Positions 8,387 through 16,777 of a DNA stretch of 64,000 nucleotides are shown piece by piece. Source of the stretch: CAXMNX01 sp964194845 (GTDB lineage Bacteria; Pseudomonadota; Alphaproteobacteria; Rhodobacterales; Rhodobacteraceae); contig CAXMNX010000103.1 of the NCBI GenBank assembly GCA_964194845.1, positions 1 to 64,000 on the forward strand, given 5' to 3'. Position 1 is the stretch's first letter, and each line of letters begins with the position of its first letter. Below the pieces are notes generated by a model, which saw nothing but the letters and a program-made list of their open reading frames with translations, was not told the origin of the DNA and made no database searches. The translations under genes were made by a program, and so were the position numbers.

Positions 8387-8512
8387 GAGCGGGTTTCACG
8401 CCTATTTTGCAGTTGCAGCATTTTCGTGCTGCGATGAGTATACAGTCTCATAACGTCGCTGGACCATAGTGGTCAAAGCGACGTTTTGGCTCGGCATAGC
8501 AAAGGTGTCTCA
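8387..8512. promoter_or_regulatory. phaC-phaZ divergent promoter region with TGC-rich inverted repeat
   Basis: The interval holds GCAGCA (8415-8420) and TGCTGC (8427-8432) as an inverted repeat, preceded by TTGCAGTTGCAG. The composition resembles the PhaR-type sites at phaP and could couple synthase and depolymerase expression. No exact CTGC-N3-GCAG match is present, so this is weaker evidence than at phaP. Confidence 0.5.
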
Positions 8513-9772
8513 ATGCGACACATGATGACCTACGACTTGATGGATACAATCCGGAACACAAACCAGTGGGCCGGGGCGTCGGCCCAGGCGCTGGCATCAT
8601 ACCCGATCTGGGGCCTGTTTCCGAACCCCGCGTTTAAGATGATCGCGGCTTGGGGCGAAGTGACCGAGCGTAGTTTTGCACGCATGGTGGCAAAGCCCGA
8701 CTGGGGCATCGACGCGGTGGTCGGGGCCGACGGCCGGGATCATCTGGTGAGCATCGAGGCCGAGATTGAACGCCCATTTGGCGATCTGGTCCGGTTTCGG
8801 GTGCAGGGCCGGCAAGACATGGCGCGGCAAATTCTTCTGATTGCGCCGATGTCGGGCCATTATGCGACGCTTCTGCGATCCACAGTTCAGAGCCTGCTTC
8901 CGGACGCGGATATCTGGATTACCGACTGGCACAACGCGCGGGATATCCCGGTCAGCGCAGGCAAGTTCGACGTCGAGGATTATACGCTATACCTCGTTGA
9001 GTTCATGAAACATATCGGGCCGGATGTGCATGTAATCGCGGTTTGCCAGCCCGCACCTTTGGCGTTGGCGGCCACCGCTTATCTGGCGGAAGAAAGCCCG
9101 AAAGCCCAGCCGCAAACGCTTACCCTGATTGGCGGGCCGATCGACCCGGACGCCGCCCCGTCCGATGTCACCGATTTCGGTCGTCGCGTTACAATGGGTC
9201 AGCTTGAGCAGTTCATCATTCAGCGTGTCGGGTTCAAATATGCCGGGGTTGGCCGCATGGTTTATCCCGGGTTGCTTCAGCTTCAATCCTTCATGTCGAT
9301 GAATTCCGAGACGCATACAGCAGCGTTCGCAAACCAGATACTTCGTGTTGCGAAGGACCAGGCGGGCGATCGCGACAAACACAACCGGTTCTACGATGAA
9401 TATCTTGCCGTCATGGATATGGCCGCTGAGTTTTATCTTTCGACGGTTGAACGGGTGTTCAAAGAACGCGAGATTGCCCGGAATGAATTTGTCGTGGACG
9501 GACGGAAAGTCGACATCGGGGCGATCACCGACGTGGCGGTGAAAGTCGTCGAGGGAGAGCGTGACGACATCAGCCCACCCGGGCAGTGTCTGGCAGCGCT
9601 GGATCTGCTGACCGGCCTTCCCGCATCCATGAAGGCGGCGCATCTTGAGCCGGGCGCTGGGCATTACGGGATATTCGCAGGCAAAAGCTGGCGCAACAAT
9701 ATCCGCCCGCTGGTGCTGGATTTCATCGACGGAAATTCGCGCAAGAAATCGTCGCAGAAGAAGCGTGCCTGA
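8513..9772 (+). CDS. phaZ: Intracellular polyhydroxyalkanoate depolymerase
   Basis: 419 aa from ATG 8513 (AAAGG at 8501-8505); an in-frame ATG at 8486 lacks a ribosome-binding site. It matches PhaZ1-type intracellular depolymerases: N-terminal MTYDLMDTIRNTNQWAG, a nucleophile-Cys motif VIAVCQPAPLALAA in place of a Ser lipase box, an acidic motif GERDDISPPGQ and a C-terminal GAGHYGIFAG with the catalytic His. It mobilises stored PHB to 3-hydroxybutyrate. It has its own promoter facing phaC. Confidence 0.95.
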   Translation: MRHMMTYDLMDTIRNTNQWAGASAQALASYPIWGLFPNPAFKMIAAWGEVTERSFARMVAKPDWGIDAVVGADGRDHLVSIEAEIERPFGDLVRFRVQGRQDMARQILLIAPMSGHYATLLRSTVQSLLPDADIWITDWHNARDIPVSAGKFDVEDYTLYLVEFMKHIGPDVHVIAVCQPAPLALAATAYLAEESPKAQPQTLTLIGGPIDPDAAPSDVTDFGRRVTMGQLEQFIIQRVGFKYAGVGRMVYPGLLQLQSFMSMNSETHTAAFANQILRVAKDQAGDRDKHNRFYDEYLAVMDMAAEFYLSTVERVFKEREIARNEFVVDGRKVDIGAITDVAVKVVEGERDDISPPGQCLAALDLLTGLPASMKAAHLEPGAGHYGIFAGKSWRNNIRPLVLDFIDGNSRKKSSQKKRA

Positions 9773-9786
9773 CAGGGACCCTGACG

Positions 9787-10074
9787 CTAAGTCCAGTTGG
9801 CTTCCGCGCCGCCGGGTAAAGCCGCCCGCGCGCGACGCGGGAAATCGGTGCTGTAATCGCTGTTTTCGCAGAACGCGCTTATCCACGCATCGTCCATGAG
9901 CAAAAAATCAAGAACCGCGCCCAAAAACTCGGGTTCCTGAGCCCGTTTGCGCAGATCGGACGTGCCCGCACCCGTTGATGCCAGAAAAATTGGCAAAAGT
10001 TCGTCGTTTGTGACCAGCCAACTTAAAGCCTCGATTGCCAGCAATTCAGCGGATTCCTGCGTCAGCGGTGTCAT
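9787..10074 (-). CDS. DUF3572 family protein
   Basis: 95 aa from ATG 10074, preceded by GGAGAGG; the longer frame to 10182 overlaps the pleD promoter and looks spurious. The family-typical core is ESAELLAIEALSWLVTNDELL, followed by DLRKRAQEPEFLGAVLDFLL and DDAWISAFCE. It is a small, soluble, acidic helical protein restricted mostly to alphaproteobacteria. It often lies next to a pleD-like gene, as here in divergent orientation, but no function is established. Confidence 0.85.
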   Translation of the reverse strand: MTPLTQESAELLAIEALSWLVTNDELLPIFLASTGAGTSDLRKRAQEPEFLGAVLDFLLMDDAWISAFCENSDYSTDFPRRARAALPGGAEANWT

Positions 10075-10159
10075 CGGCCTCTCCGTGAAAGCTTTTCTTA
10101 ACTCTTCTGAGCAAAGACTGAAGGCGAAAGAAAAAATTGTAAACAACTCGAGGCGTCCC

Positions 10160-11578
10160 ATGGCAAGTAGGATCCTGGTCATAGACGAGATTCTGACGAC
10201 CCGGATGCTTGTCTCGTCGTTGTTAGCGGCAAATCAATACGAGGTCGTATCCGAGCCCGGCACCAGCGGGGCGGCGGAAAATGGGGATCGGTCCGCATTT
10301 GACGTGATCCTTGTCTGCGTTAACGGTTTTGACCCGGCTGAGAAGGTCTCAGCCCTGGCGCGGGCCACAGCTTCGGGCGAGGCGGCAGGAAATCCGCCTA
10401 TTCTTTGTCTCGACAGAAACGCCACACCCGATAGACGCCTGGCGGCACTGGCGAGCGGGGCGCGCGATTTATTGCAGTATCCGGTGTCCGACAGTCTGCT
10501 GCTTGCCCGATTGCGCAGCATATTGCGCGAAGTGAACGGCTTGCGAGAGGTCAAACGGCGCCAATCTGCGGCGGCGACATTCGGATTTGCCGAAGCCGCG
10601 GCGCCCTTTCAATCCGCCGGGCGCGTGGCACTGGTGACAGCAGCGGACCAAATGCGCCCTGCGTTTGCCGACCTGGCAACGGCCTTCGGCTCCCAGTTAA
10701 GCCATCACAGTCCGGAAGAGGCGGTTTCAGGCTTTGAAAGCACCTCGCCGGCTGACGTTTTCGTCCTTGACGGCAGTTCGCTGCCACGCACGCGGCTTTT
10801 GGGAACGCTTCCCGAACTTCGCGCCCGCACCCATTCCCGGAACGCGCCAATCTTGGTTCTGCACACAGCAGACGACGCGGACGCTGCCATTCTGGCGCTG
10901 GACAGCGGTGCGACGGACGTTACCGCTGACGATGCAACCGGGCCGGAACTTGTTCTGCGTGTGAACGCGTTGTTGCGGCAAAAGTCGGCGGAAGATGCCT
11001 TGCGGAAATCGTCTGAAACCAGCTTGCGACTGGCAGCGACCGATCCGCTGACCGGGCTTTACAACCGGCGTTATGCCCAAGCCTATCTGAACGACGCAAT
11101 TAAATCCGCTGAGCAAGGTGCCCATCCCTTTGCTTTGATGATGGTCGATATCGACCATTTTAAGAAAATAAACGACGTTTATGGACACCTCGCTGGCGAC
11201 GCGGTGTTAAAGGCGGTGGCTGACAGATTGCGTCAGACGCTTAGGTCGGTCGACCTGGTGGCCCGCTTTGGCGGCGAGGAATTTCTGGTCGTCCTTCCGG
11301 GAACCGATGCGACGCGCGCGGGTCCGGCGGCGAACCGGCTGCGATCGAAAATCGGAGACCTGCCAATAACGTTGGACGACGGCACTTCTATAAACGTCAC
11401 GGTCAGTATCGGCGTGGCTGTCGGCGGTGAAGACATGGCACCCGCCAAAGCGCGGACGTTCAGGGCGAATTCTCCCGAACCGATCGTCAACCGGCTGATA
11501 TGCGCAGCCGATCATGCGCTTTACGCCGCCAAGGCAGCGGGCCGAAACCGTATTGAGGTTGCATTTAGTCCCGTCTGA
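10160..11578 (+). CDS. pleD: PleD-like diguanylate cyclase (REC-REC-GGDEF)
   Basis: 472 aa from ATG 10160 with GAGG 7 nt upstream. The order is receiver (1-120), second receiver-like domain (about 150-285) and GGDEF domain (about 300-472). The active-site loop FGGEEF is intact and RSVD five residues before it is a good RxxD inhibitory site, so c-di-GMP synthesis with product inhibition is expected. The first receiver is degenerate: the position of the phosphoacceptor Asp reads VILVCVNG and the conserved Lys position reads LQYPV. Classical phosphorylation of that domain is therefore doubtful. DUF3572 is divergent upstream. Confidence 0.88.
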   Translation: MASRILVIDEILTTRMLVSSLLAANQYEVVSEPGTSGAAENGDRSAFDVILVCVNGFDPAEKVSALARATASGEAAGNPPILCLDRNATPDRRLAALASGARDLLQYPVSDSLLLARLRSILREVNGLREVKRRQSAAATFGFAEAAAPFQSAGRVALVTAADQMRPAFADLATAFGSQLSHHSPEEAVSGFESTSPADVFVLDGSSLPRTRLLGTLPELRARTHSRNAPILVLHTADDADAAILALDSGATDVTADDATGPELVLRVNALLRQKSAEDALRKSSETSLRLAATDPLTGLYNRRYAQAYLNDAIKSAEQGAHPFALMMVDIDHFKKINDVYGHLAGDAVLKAVADRLRQTLRSVDLVARFGGEEFLVVLPGTDATRAGPAANRLRSKIGDLPITLDDGTSINVTVSIGVAVGGEDMAPAKARTFRANSPEPIVNRLICAADHALYAAKAAGRNRIEVAFSPV

Positions 11579-12050
11579 GACGGCGGAGCGAATGGGCAAG
11601 CCGTTCAGCATAGGCCGCCCGTTCGTCGGGCGACATCGCAGCCAGGCGTTCGATAAGTATCGCTTCGCCAATCCGCTGCCGCCGGATCGCAACCGAGCGT
11701 TGTTCCTGCAATAGCTGGCTGACCGCCTCGGTTTCGAACGGGTCGGCACGAAGTGCGACCAGAAGAGCCTCGAACCGGGCGCGAAGTGCGGCGCGATTTT
11801 CACGCAGGCGTCCGCGCTCGGCGCCAATCGCCTTTATCAGCGCCTGCCGGTCCTTTTTGGGAAGCGCGCGCACAAAAGGCTCTCCGATGATCGAACGCGC
11901 AGGTCCACCGACCCGATCGGTGTTTCTGGGCGCATTGGGCGAAACGGCAAACCCGACGACAATTCCGACGATCAATAGATTGATCGCCAGCGATACCAAA
12001 AGCGCCGGGATAAGCCAGCGCCGTCGCGGTTTGGGATGCTCTTCGCTCAT
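11565..12050 (-). CDS. CnrX/Spy-like periplasmic metal-sensor protein
   Basis: 161 aa with one N-terminal TM anchor (WLIPALLVSLAINLLIVGIVVGFAV) and a periplasmic helical domain. That domain has the charged helix hairpin ERGRLRENRAALRARFEALL and an LTxxQ-like MSPDERAAYAERL near the end. This is the periplasmic heavy-metal sensor family that includes CnrX, which in the CnrYXH system signals to a membrane anti-sigma factor. The start overlaps the anti-sigma candidate by ATGA. The His residues used by CnrX for metal binding are not evident, so the ligand is unknown. Confidence 0.75.
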   Translation of the reverse strand: MSEEHPKPRRRWLIPALLVSLAINLLIVGIVVGFAVSPNAPRNTDRVGGPARSIIGEPFVRALPKKDRQALIKAIGAERGRLRENRAALRARFEALLVALRADPFETEAVSQLLQEQRSVAIRRQRIGEAILIERLAAMSPDERAAYAERLAHSLRRLRRD

Positions 12051-12430
12051 CCGTCGGCCTCGGGGTCGGTAAACTGGCTTAGGTCCGCTCCGGGAAGAAA
12101 TGCGGTCAGATCAATTTCATTGGCATCACCAGTCAGCCATATGTCGGCAATCTGAGTTTCAGGCAGCAAAATTCCGATCCAGACGCCAAGGACCGTGGCG
12201 GCAGTCAAACCGGATGCGGCAAGCCAGTTTTGCGCAGGCCGCGCCCAGTGTGAAACCTTTTTCGGTGAAGGTGTCGCACCCATTTTCGGCGCATTGGCGT
12301 CAGCGTCGGCGATCAGGCGCGCCATAAAGTCGGGTCCAGGTTCGACCGGATTATCCCGCGAAGCTTTGAACAGCGCTTCCAGCGTTTCTTCGTTGTTTGG
12401 ATCGTCAACCATGATCGTATCCCAGTTCAT
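12047..12430 (-). CDS. Putative membrane anti-sigma factor
   Basis: 127 aa. It has an acidic soluble N-terminus (NNEETLEALFKASRDNPVEPGPDFMARLIADA), one TM segment (WLAASGLTAATVLGVWIGILL) and a short periplasmic tail. No sequence family is recognised. It overlaps the sigma-factor stop by 26 bp and the downstream sensor gene by 4 bp, and a small single-TM protein between an ECF sigma factor and a CnrX-like sensor is where an anti-sigma factor (CnrY-like) is expected. A later ATG at 12412 is an alternative start. Confidence 0.62.
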   Translation of the reverse strand: MNWDTIMVDDPNNEETLEALFKASRDNPVEPGPDFMARLIADADANAPKMGATPSPKKVSHWARPAQNWLAASGLTAATVLGVWIGILLPETQIADIWLTGDANEIDLTAFLPGADLSQFTDPEADG

Positions 12431-13004
12431 CGCGCCGCCCTTCCAGGGCCGCCGTCAATGTTCTTTTACCTCGCGCAACCAGACTTTCGACGGCTTCGAC
12501 GCTGATGTCCATGATCTCGGCAATTTCCGGGTTGCCAAGCTCTTCTATGTGTCTGAGCACCACCGCCTGCCGTTGTCGGTCAGAGAGCACCGAAAGTGCC
12601 TCGGAAAGCGCATCTGATCGCGCCCTGTCGGTCATCGCTTCGACCGCTGATTTCAAACTGGCCTGCGGTTCGGCGATGGCGTCGATGTCCACCGATGGCC
12701 GCCGGGCACGCAGCCGGTCGGTGCAAAGATTTACCAACACCCGATAGCACCACGTCGATACCTGCGCTTCGCCCTGACGCCAGTTCGGCGCAATTTTCCA
12801 AAGCCTGAGAAGCGTTTCCTGAACGACGTCCTCGGCCTCGGTCCGATCCCCCAGCACCCGTGCTGCGTGATTGAAAAGCCTCGGGCTCAATCTCGCGACG
12901 AGAAGCCGCGCCGCCGCCGCATCGCCATTGCCCACGGCGACCAGAAGCGCCGTGTCGGGCGTCAGGTCGTCCGATGAAGACGTGGCGTTCATGGGCATTG
13001 ACAC
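12405..13004 (-). CDS. ECF-type RNA polymerase sigma factor
   Basis: 199 aa. Region 2 is visible as LLVARLSPRLFNHAARVLGD followed by EAEDVVQETLLRLW, then a WCYRVLVNLCTDRLR helix. Region 4 is LSDRQRQAVVLRHIEELGNPEIAEIMDISVEAVESLVARGKRTL. It probably directs transcription of its own cluster, including the EF-hand gene 51 nt upstream. MNATSSS a few codons downstream is an alternative start. Group assignment within ECF factors was not possible by eye. Confidence 0.9.
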   Translation of the reverse strand: MSMPMNATSSSDDLTPDTALLVAVGNGDAAAARLLVARLSPRLFNHAARVLGDRTEAEDVVQETLLRLWKIAPNWRQGEAQVSTWCYRVLVNLCTDRLRARRPSVDIDAIAEPQASLKSAVEAMTDRARSDALSEALSVLSDRQRQAVVLRHIEELGNPEIAEIMDISVEAVESLVARGKRTLTAALEGRRDELGYDHG

Positions 13005-13055
13005 ATGAGTGAGGTAACGCCGGATCGCTTCTCAGGCAATCCAGCGCTTGGTCCA

Positions 13056-13556
13056 TCATTCCGATTTGCGCCCCCTGCCGTGTCGATTTCCGCCACCGCG
13101 AAACTCGGCCATGCGCGACTTGAACGCCTCAAACTCTTCAGCACTTACCCCGCCCGAACCGTCGGTGTCGGCACCCATCAGAATTCGCCCGGACATGCGA
13201 CGGCCACCCGGGCCACCGCGACCTTCCAGCGCATCGCGAGACAGCACACCGTCGCCGTCGGCATCCAATCGCGCGAACATCAGTGCTGCCCGTTCGGCGG
13301 CATCCTCTTGAGCCTGCGCGATAAATTCGTCTTCAGTAACTGAACCATCACCGTCGGCGTCAACGGCTGCGAATCGTTCAGCGCGAAGTGCGTCCAGATC
13401 GGCCGCGTCAATCTCACCACTGCCGTCGACATCAAGCGTCTCGAACGTCATCGGCGGGTGCCGATCGGGTCCGCGGCCACCTTGCGCGTTTGCAATGCCT
13501 GCGCTTGCCGCGATTGCCAGCACTGCTGCGAGAATTTTTAGGTTTGCGTTATCCAC
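13056..13556 (-). CDS. Secreted four-EF-hand calcium-binding protein
   Basis: 166 aa starting at GTG 13556 behind AAAGGAG. The signal peptide ends near GIANAQ. Four EF-hand loops are evident: DVDGSGEIDAADL, DADGDGSVTEDEF, DADGDGVLSRDAL and DTDGSGGVSAEEF, with the usual D-x-D-x-D/S-G layout. The C-terminus is Gly/Arg-rich. It is the first gene of the sigma/anti-sigma/sensor cluster, which suggests a periplasmic calcium- or metal-responsive partner; the role is inferred from context. Confidence 0.88.
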   Translation of the reverse strand: MDNANLKILAAVLAIAASAGIANAQGGRGPDRHPPMTFETLDVDGSGEIDAADLDALRAERFAAVDADGDGSVTEDEFIAQAQEDAAERAALMFARLDADGDGVLSRDALEGRGGPGGRRMSGRILMGADTDGSGGVSAEEFEAFKSRMAEFRGGGNRHGRGRKSE

Positions 13557-13744
13557 GTATTTGCTCCTTTGGATTGGGTCACTGTCATTCGTTCCAGTTA
13601 CTTCAACGCGGCCGCGCGAAAGTTCCGTCGAAAAAATGAAAATTATTTTACGTCACTGCGCGACATCCCGACGCAAGGACACTTCGCTCCCTTTCCGCCA
13701 GCCATATATTCGGACAGAACAGCGGCACATATTGAGTGCAAAAC

Positions 13745-14164
13745 ATGTATGACGATCAGCCTAAAACCGTTGCGCCTCCGGGCGCAGCAATATCCGAGCG
13801 CCCGGTGCGGCCAGCAATGCTGCGCGGCTGGCGGCGGAGATGCCCGAATTGCGGCCGTGGCCCAATGATGAAAAGCTACCTCAAAGTGCGCGATGCCTGC
13901 CCCGTTTGCGAAGAAAACCTGTCGCATCACAGGGCGGATGACGGCCCGGCCTATCTGACCATTCTTATCGTCGGTCACATCATGGCGCCCGGCATCATTT
14001 GGGCGTTTACGAGATTCCGGCCGGAACCGATGGTTCTGGCAAGCACGTTTACTGTGGGCTGTGTAGCACTTTCGCTGTATTTGTTGCCAAGACTGAAGGG
14101 CGCGATTGTCGGGTTGCAATGGGCAAAGAAGATGCACGGATTTGGCACCACCAGCGCGGGGTGA
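13745..14164 (+). CDS. DUF983 family zinc-ribbon membrane protein
   Basis: 139 aa. A zinc-ribbon-like motif, RRRCPNCGRGPM then CPVCEENL, precedes two TM helices (YLTILIVGHIMAPGIIWAF and TVGCVALSLYLLPRL) and the typical WAKKMHG tail. This is the DUF983 arrangement. A GTG at 13736 is an alternative start three codons upstream and neither has a strong Shine-Dalgarno. The NUDIX gene starts 5 nt after the stop, which indicates an operon. Confidence 0.85.
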   Translation: MYDDQPKTVAPPGAAISERPVRPAMLRGWRRRCPNCGRGPMMKSYLKVRDACPVCEENLSHHRADDGPAYLTILIVGHIMAPGIIWAFTRFRPEPMVLASTFTVGCVALSLYLLPRLKGAIVGLQWAKKMHGFGTTSAG

Positions 14165-14168
14165 GCAC

Positions 14169-14837
14169 TTGACGGACGACGTGCCTGTCCGCGACGCCGC
14201 AACGGTAATCCTGATCCGCGACGCCGCCACAAACCCCGCGATTCTGATGGGGCAACGCGGCCAATCGGCGGTCTTCATGCCGGACAAGTTCGTATTTCCC
14301 GGCGGGCGCGTTGATCGCGAAGATGTGGATATTCGGCTCGCAGCGGCCATTTCTGCCGATTGCCGGGAAAAGCTGTTGATCAATTCGGGCCCGGTGACGC
14401 CCGAGACGCTGGCGGTGGCCGCAATTCGCGAGTTGTGGGAGGAAACCGGGTTGATTCTGGGTCGCGCTGGCAGCTGGTCCGATGCGCCGCCGGATTGGGC
14501 GGCTTTCGCGGGCGCTGGCTATCGGCCCGATGCCGCGCCTTTAAGTTTCTTTTTTCGTGCGGTCACCCCACCTGGCCGACCGCGTCGCTTCGATGCACGG
14601 TTTTTTATCGCACCCGGCGAGGCGGTGGCGAATGGGCCTGACGCATTGCCCGAGGCCACGGATGAACTTTCGCACTTGAGATGGGTTCCGCTGGCCGAGG
14701 TGCGACAGTTGAACCTGGCCTTCATCACCGAGCTGGTACTGGCCGAATTGTCGCGACATTTGCCGTCGACAGATGCGCCGGGCCGCGTGCCGTTCATCAA
14801 AAATGACTCGCTGGAAAGTCAGGTTATCTGGCTATGA
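14169..14837 (+). CDS. NUDIX hydrolase
   Basis: 222 aa from TTG 14169, preceded by GGGGTGAG; upstream in-frame codons overlap DUF983. The Nudix region begins KFVFPGGRVDRED and, after an insertion of about 40 residues, ends in AAIRELWEETGLIL with the RExxEExG core. A long insertion between the Gly-rich start and the Glu cluster is typical of NUDIX proteins related to coenzyme A or nucleotide-sugar pyrophosphatases. The substrate is unknown. The end overlaps the convergent EamA gene by 6 bp. Confidence 0.85.
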   Translation: MTDDVPVRDAATVILIRDAATNPAILMGQRGQSAVFMPDKFVFPGGRVDREDVDIRLAAAISADCREKLLINSGPVTPETLAVAAIRELWEETGLILGRAGSWSDAPPDWAAFAGAGYRPDAAPLSFFFRAVTPPGRPRRFDARFFIAPGEAVANGPDALPEATDELSHLRWVPLAEVRQLNLAFITELVLAELSRHLPSTDAPGRVPFIKNDSLESQVIWL

Positions 14838-15725
14838 CGATCCAATGAATGCGACGGTGATGATCGAGGCGGTAAGCACTGCCATTCCCATTATCTCGCG
14901 CGCGGCCGGTCGTTCGCGGAACAAAAGCACCCCAACGGCCAGCGAGAATATCAATTCGATCTGACCGACTGCAAACACGTAAGCCGCGTTCTGGAGCGCG
15001 AAGGCGGCGAACCAGCACCAGCTGCCGATCAGAGAAAATAGTCCAACAAATGCTGATCGGCGCCATGATCGGATGGTCGCCATGATCTGACCGGGTTCGC
15101 GCAACCATAGCCATAGTCCAAGCGCGATTGACTGGGCGGCGGTCACGCAAGCAAGCGTCAGACCGGCTATCAGAAAGGTGTTGTCGCTTTGGATGGCCAG
15201 CGTCGCGCCGCGATATCCAACGGCAGACAGTGCGAAAAACACGCCCGACAGCAGGCCCAGCGCCGCGCCGCGATTGAAGATGCCGCCGCCTTCGGGTGGT
15301 TTCGAAAGCAGAAGCACCCCGATGAAACCAAAAGCGATGAAAACGGCACCCAGGGGATCAATCCGGTCACCGAGAATTGCCAATCCAGCCAATGCGGTCA
15401 GCATAACTTCGGTCTTTTTGAAGGTAATCCCGACTGCAAATGCGCGCTGTTTGAAAAGCGAGATCGTGCAGATCGTCGCCAGAATTTGGAACAACCCGCC
15501 GTTTAAGGCGTAAATCCAGAATTGCGAGCCGAACGGTGGCAGCGTTGCAGGCGTTGCCGCGATGTAAGCGATCACTAGTGCGGCAACGACGGGTGCTGAC
15601 CAGAGAAATCGCGCCCAGGTCGCGGCGGCGGGGCTCAGTGCGCCGTCTGCAAGGATTTTCTGCAATGCGAAGCGCGCGGTTTGCGCCGCCGCTGCCGAGA
15701 TTGAAAGAACGACCCAAGGTTCCAT
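14832..15725 (-). CDS. EamA/DMT family transporter
   Basis: 297 aa, about ten TM helices arranged as two EamA repeats. The first repeat ends with FKKTEVMLTALAGLAILGDRIDPLG and the second with GQIELIFSLAVGVLLFRERPAAREIMG, the characteristic ends of the repeats. Members export amino acids, metabolites or drugs; the substrate cannot be predicted. It is convergent with the NUDIX gene and monocistronic. Confidence 0.88.
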   Translation of the reverse strand: MEPWVVLSISAAAAQTARFALQKILADGALSPAAATWARFLWSAPVVAALVIAYIAATPATLPPFGSQFWIYALNGGLFQILATICTISLFKQRAFAVGITFKKTEVMLTALAGLAILGDRIDPLGAVFIAFGFIGVLLLSKPPEGGGIFNRGAALGLLSGVFFALSAVGYRGATLAIQSDNTFLIAGLTLACVTAAQSIALGLWLWLREPGQIMATIRSWRRSAFVGLFSLIGSWCWFAAFALQNAAYVFAVGQIELIFSLAVGVLLFRERPAAREIMGMAVLTASIITVAFIGSS

Positions 15726-15769
15726 TGCGCCGGACCATGGGCTGAATTGGGCCTAGGTGAAAGTGAATT

Positions 15770-16663
15770 TCAGCGCCGCCAGAGCGGATGCGGAACCGGG
15801 TCTTTCCGGTGAAAGAAATACCGCCAAAAGATCTCGCCATAAGAGCTATAAAAATAGCCGTCGTTGGTTTGGAGGTAACGCTCGGCCTTCTGGCGGAAAA
15901 GACCTGGCAGCTGATACCACGGCACCTTCGGGTGCATGTGGTGAACCAGGTGATAGTTGTTGTTCAGAAAGAGAAACGAAAGCGGTCCACGGTCGTCGAT
16001 GATCACGGTGCGCCCACGGGTTTTTTCGTGCGCCTGATGTTCCAGAAAAGTTCGAACGCGGATCAGTGCATCGCCGCCATAGGCGGCGATCAAATAGGCC
16101 CAGATCGGCATCGGCGATACCGCGACCCATGCCAGAACAGGTGCCACAGCAACGATATGCACCAGCCAGGCGCGGCGGATGGATGGATCATCGGCGGCCT
16201 TTTGCAAATCGCCGCGAACAAAGTGAACTGTTCCGATGAGCGGCCCGAACAACAAGCGACCGGCGAGTGTGTTGTTGAACGTGAAAACCCGCCGGAGCCA
16301 CCCCGGCAATCGCGTCCAGACACCTTCGTCGAGGAAGTTCGATTCCGGGTCGTCGTAGGGATCGGTCAGTTCGCTGTCCATGTGGTGGGCGAGATGAGTG
16401 TCTCGGAACCGGGCAAACGGATAAATCAAGGCCAATGCCGGAAACACCAAGGCTGCGTTCGCACGCTTGTTGCCGGTCGGGTGGCCATGGATGACCTCGT
16501 GCGTAACCGAGGAATACTGTGCGACTGCAAATGCGGTCACCAGTATGGCAACCGGAACTGACCACGCGGCGATAAGCGTCGTGCCGATGGCCCAGACAAT
16601 GTACGTGCCTGCCAAGACCGCGATCGTTGGCCATTCGATCGTTGCTGACTGCTTGAGTTGCAT
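15770..16663 (-). CDS. Membrane fatty acid desaturase
   Basis: 297 aa. The three histidine boxes of the diiron desaturase family are present: HEVIHGH, DTHLAHH and YHLVHHMHP. Several TM helices surround them (for example IAVLAGTYIVWAIGTTLIAAW). It probably introduces a double bond into a lipid acyl chain or related substrate at the membrane; the carotenoid-hydroxylase branch cannot be excluded. It is transcribed divergently from an XRE regulator over palindromic sites, which makes regulation by that protein likely. Confidence 0.9.
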   Translation of the reverse strand: MQLKQSATIEWPTIAVLAGTYIVWAIGTTLIAAWSVPVAILVTAFAVAQYSSVTHEVIHGHPTGNKRANAALVFPALALIYPFARFRDTHLAHHMDSELTDPYDDPESNFLDEGVWTRLPGWLRRVFTFNNTLAGRLLFGPLIGTVHFVRGDLQKAADDPSIRRAWLVHIVAVAPVLAWVAVSPMPIWAYLIAAYGGDALIRVRTFLEHQAHEKTRGRTVIIDDRGPLSFLFLNNNYHLVHHMHPKVPWYQLPGLFRQKAERYLQTNDGYFYSSYGEIFWRYFFHRKDPVPHPLWRR

Positions 16664-16728
16664 TTCTTTCCTAGGTGATTGTCGGCCATGAACTATTTCA
16701 TTTGCCGAGCGTATAGGGAATTTGGTAT

Positions 16729-16765
16729 GTGATCACCATAACTCAACAATTGTGATTTTAATCAC
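16729..16765. promoter_or_regulatory. Two GTGAT-type palindromes between desaturase and XRE regulator
   Basis: GTGATCAC (16729-16736) is a perfect palindrome, and GTGATTTTAATCAC (16752-16765) has 6-bp arms with a 2-nt centre. Their starts are 23 bp apart, and the second ends 12 nt before the XRE start codon. They are good candidates for operators bound by the adjacent XRE protein to control both divergent genes. Confidence 0.65.
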
Positions 16766-16777
16766 CAGGTGTGAATA

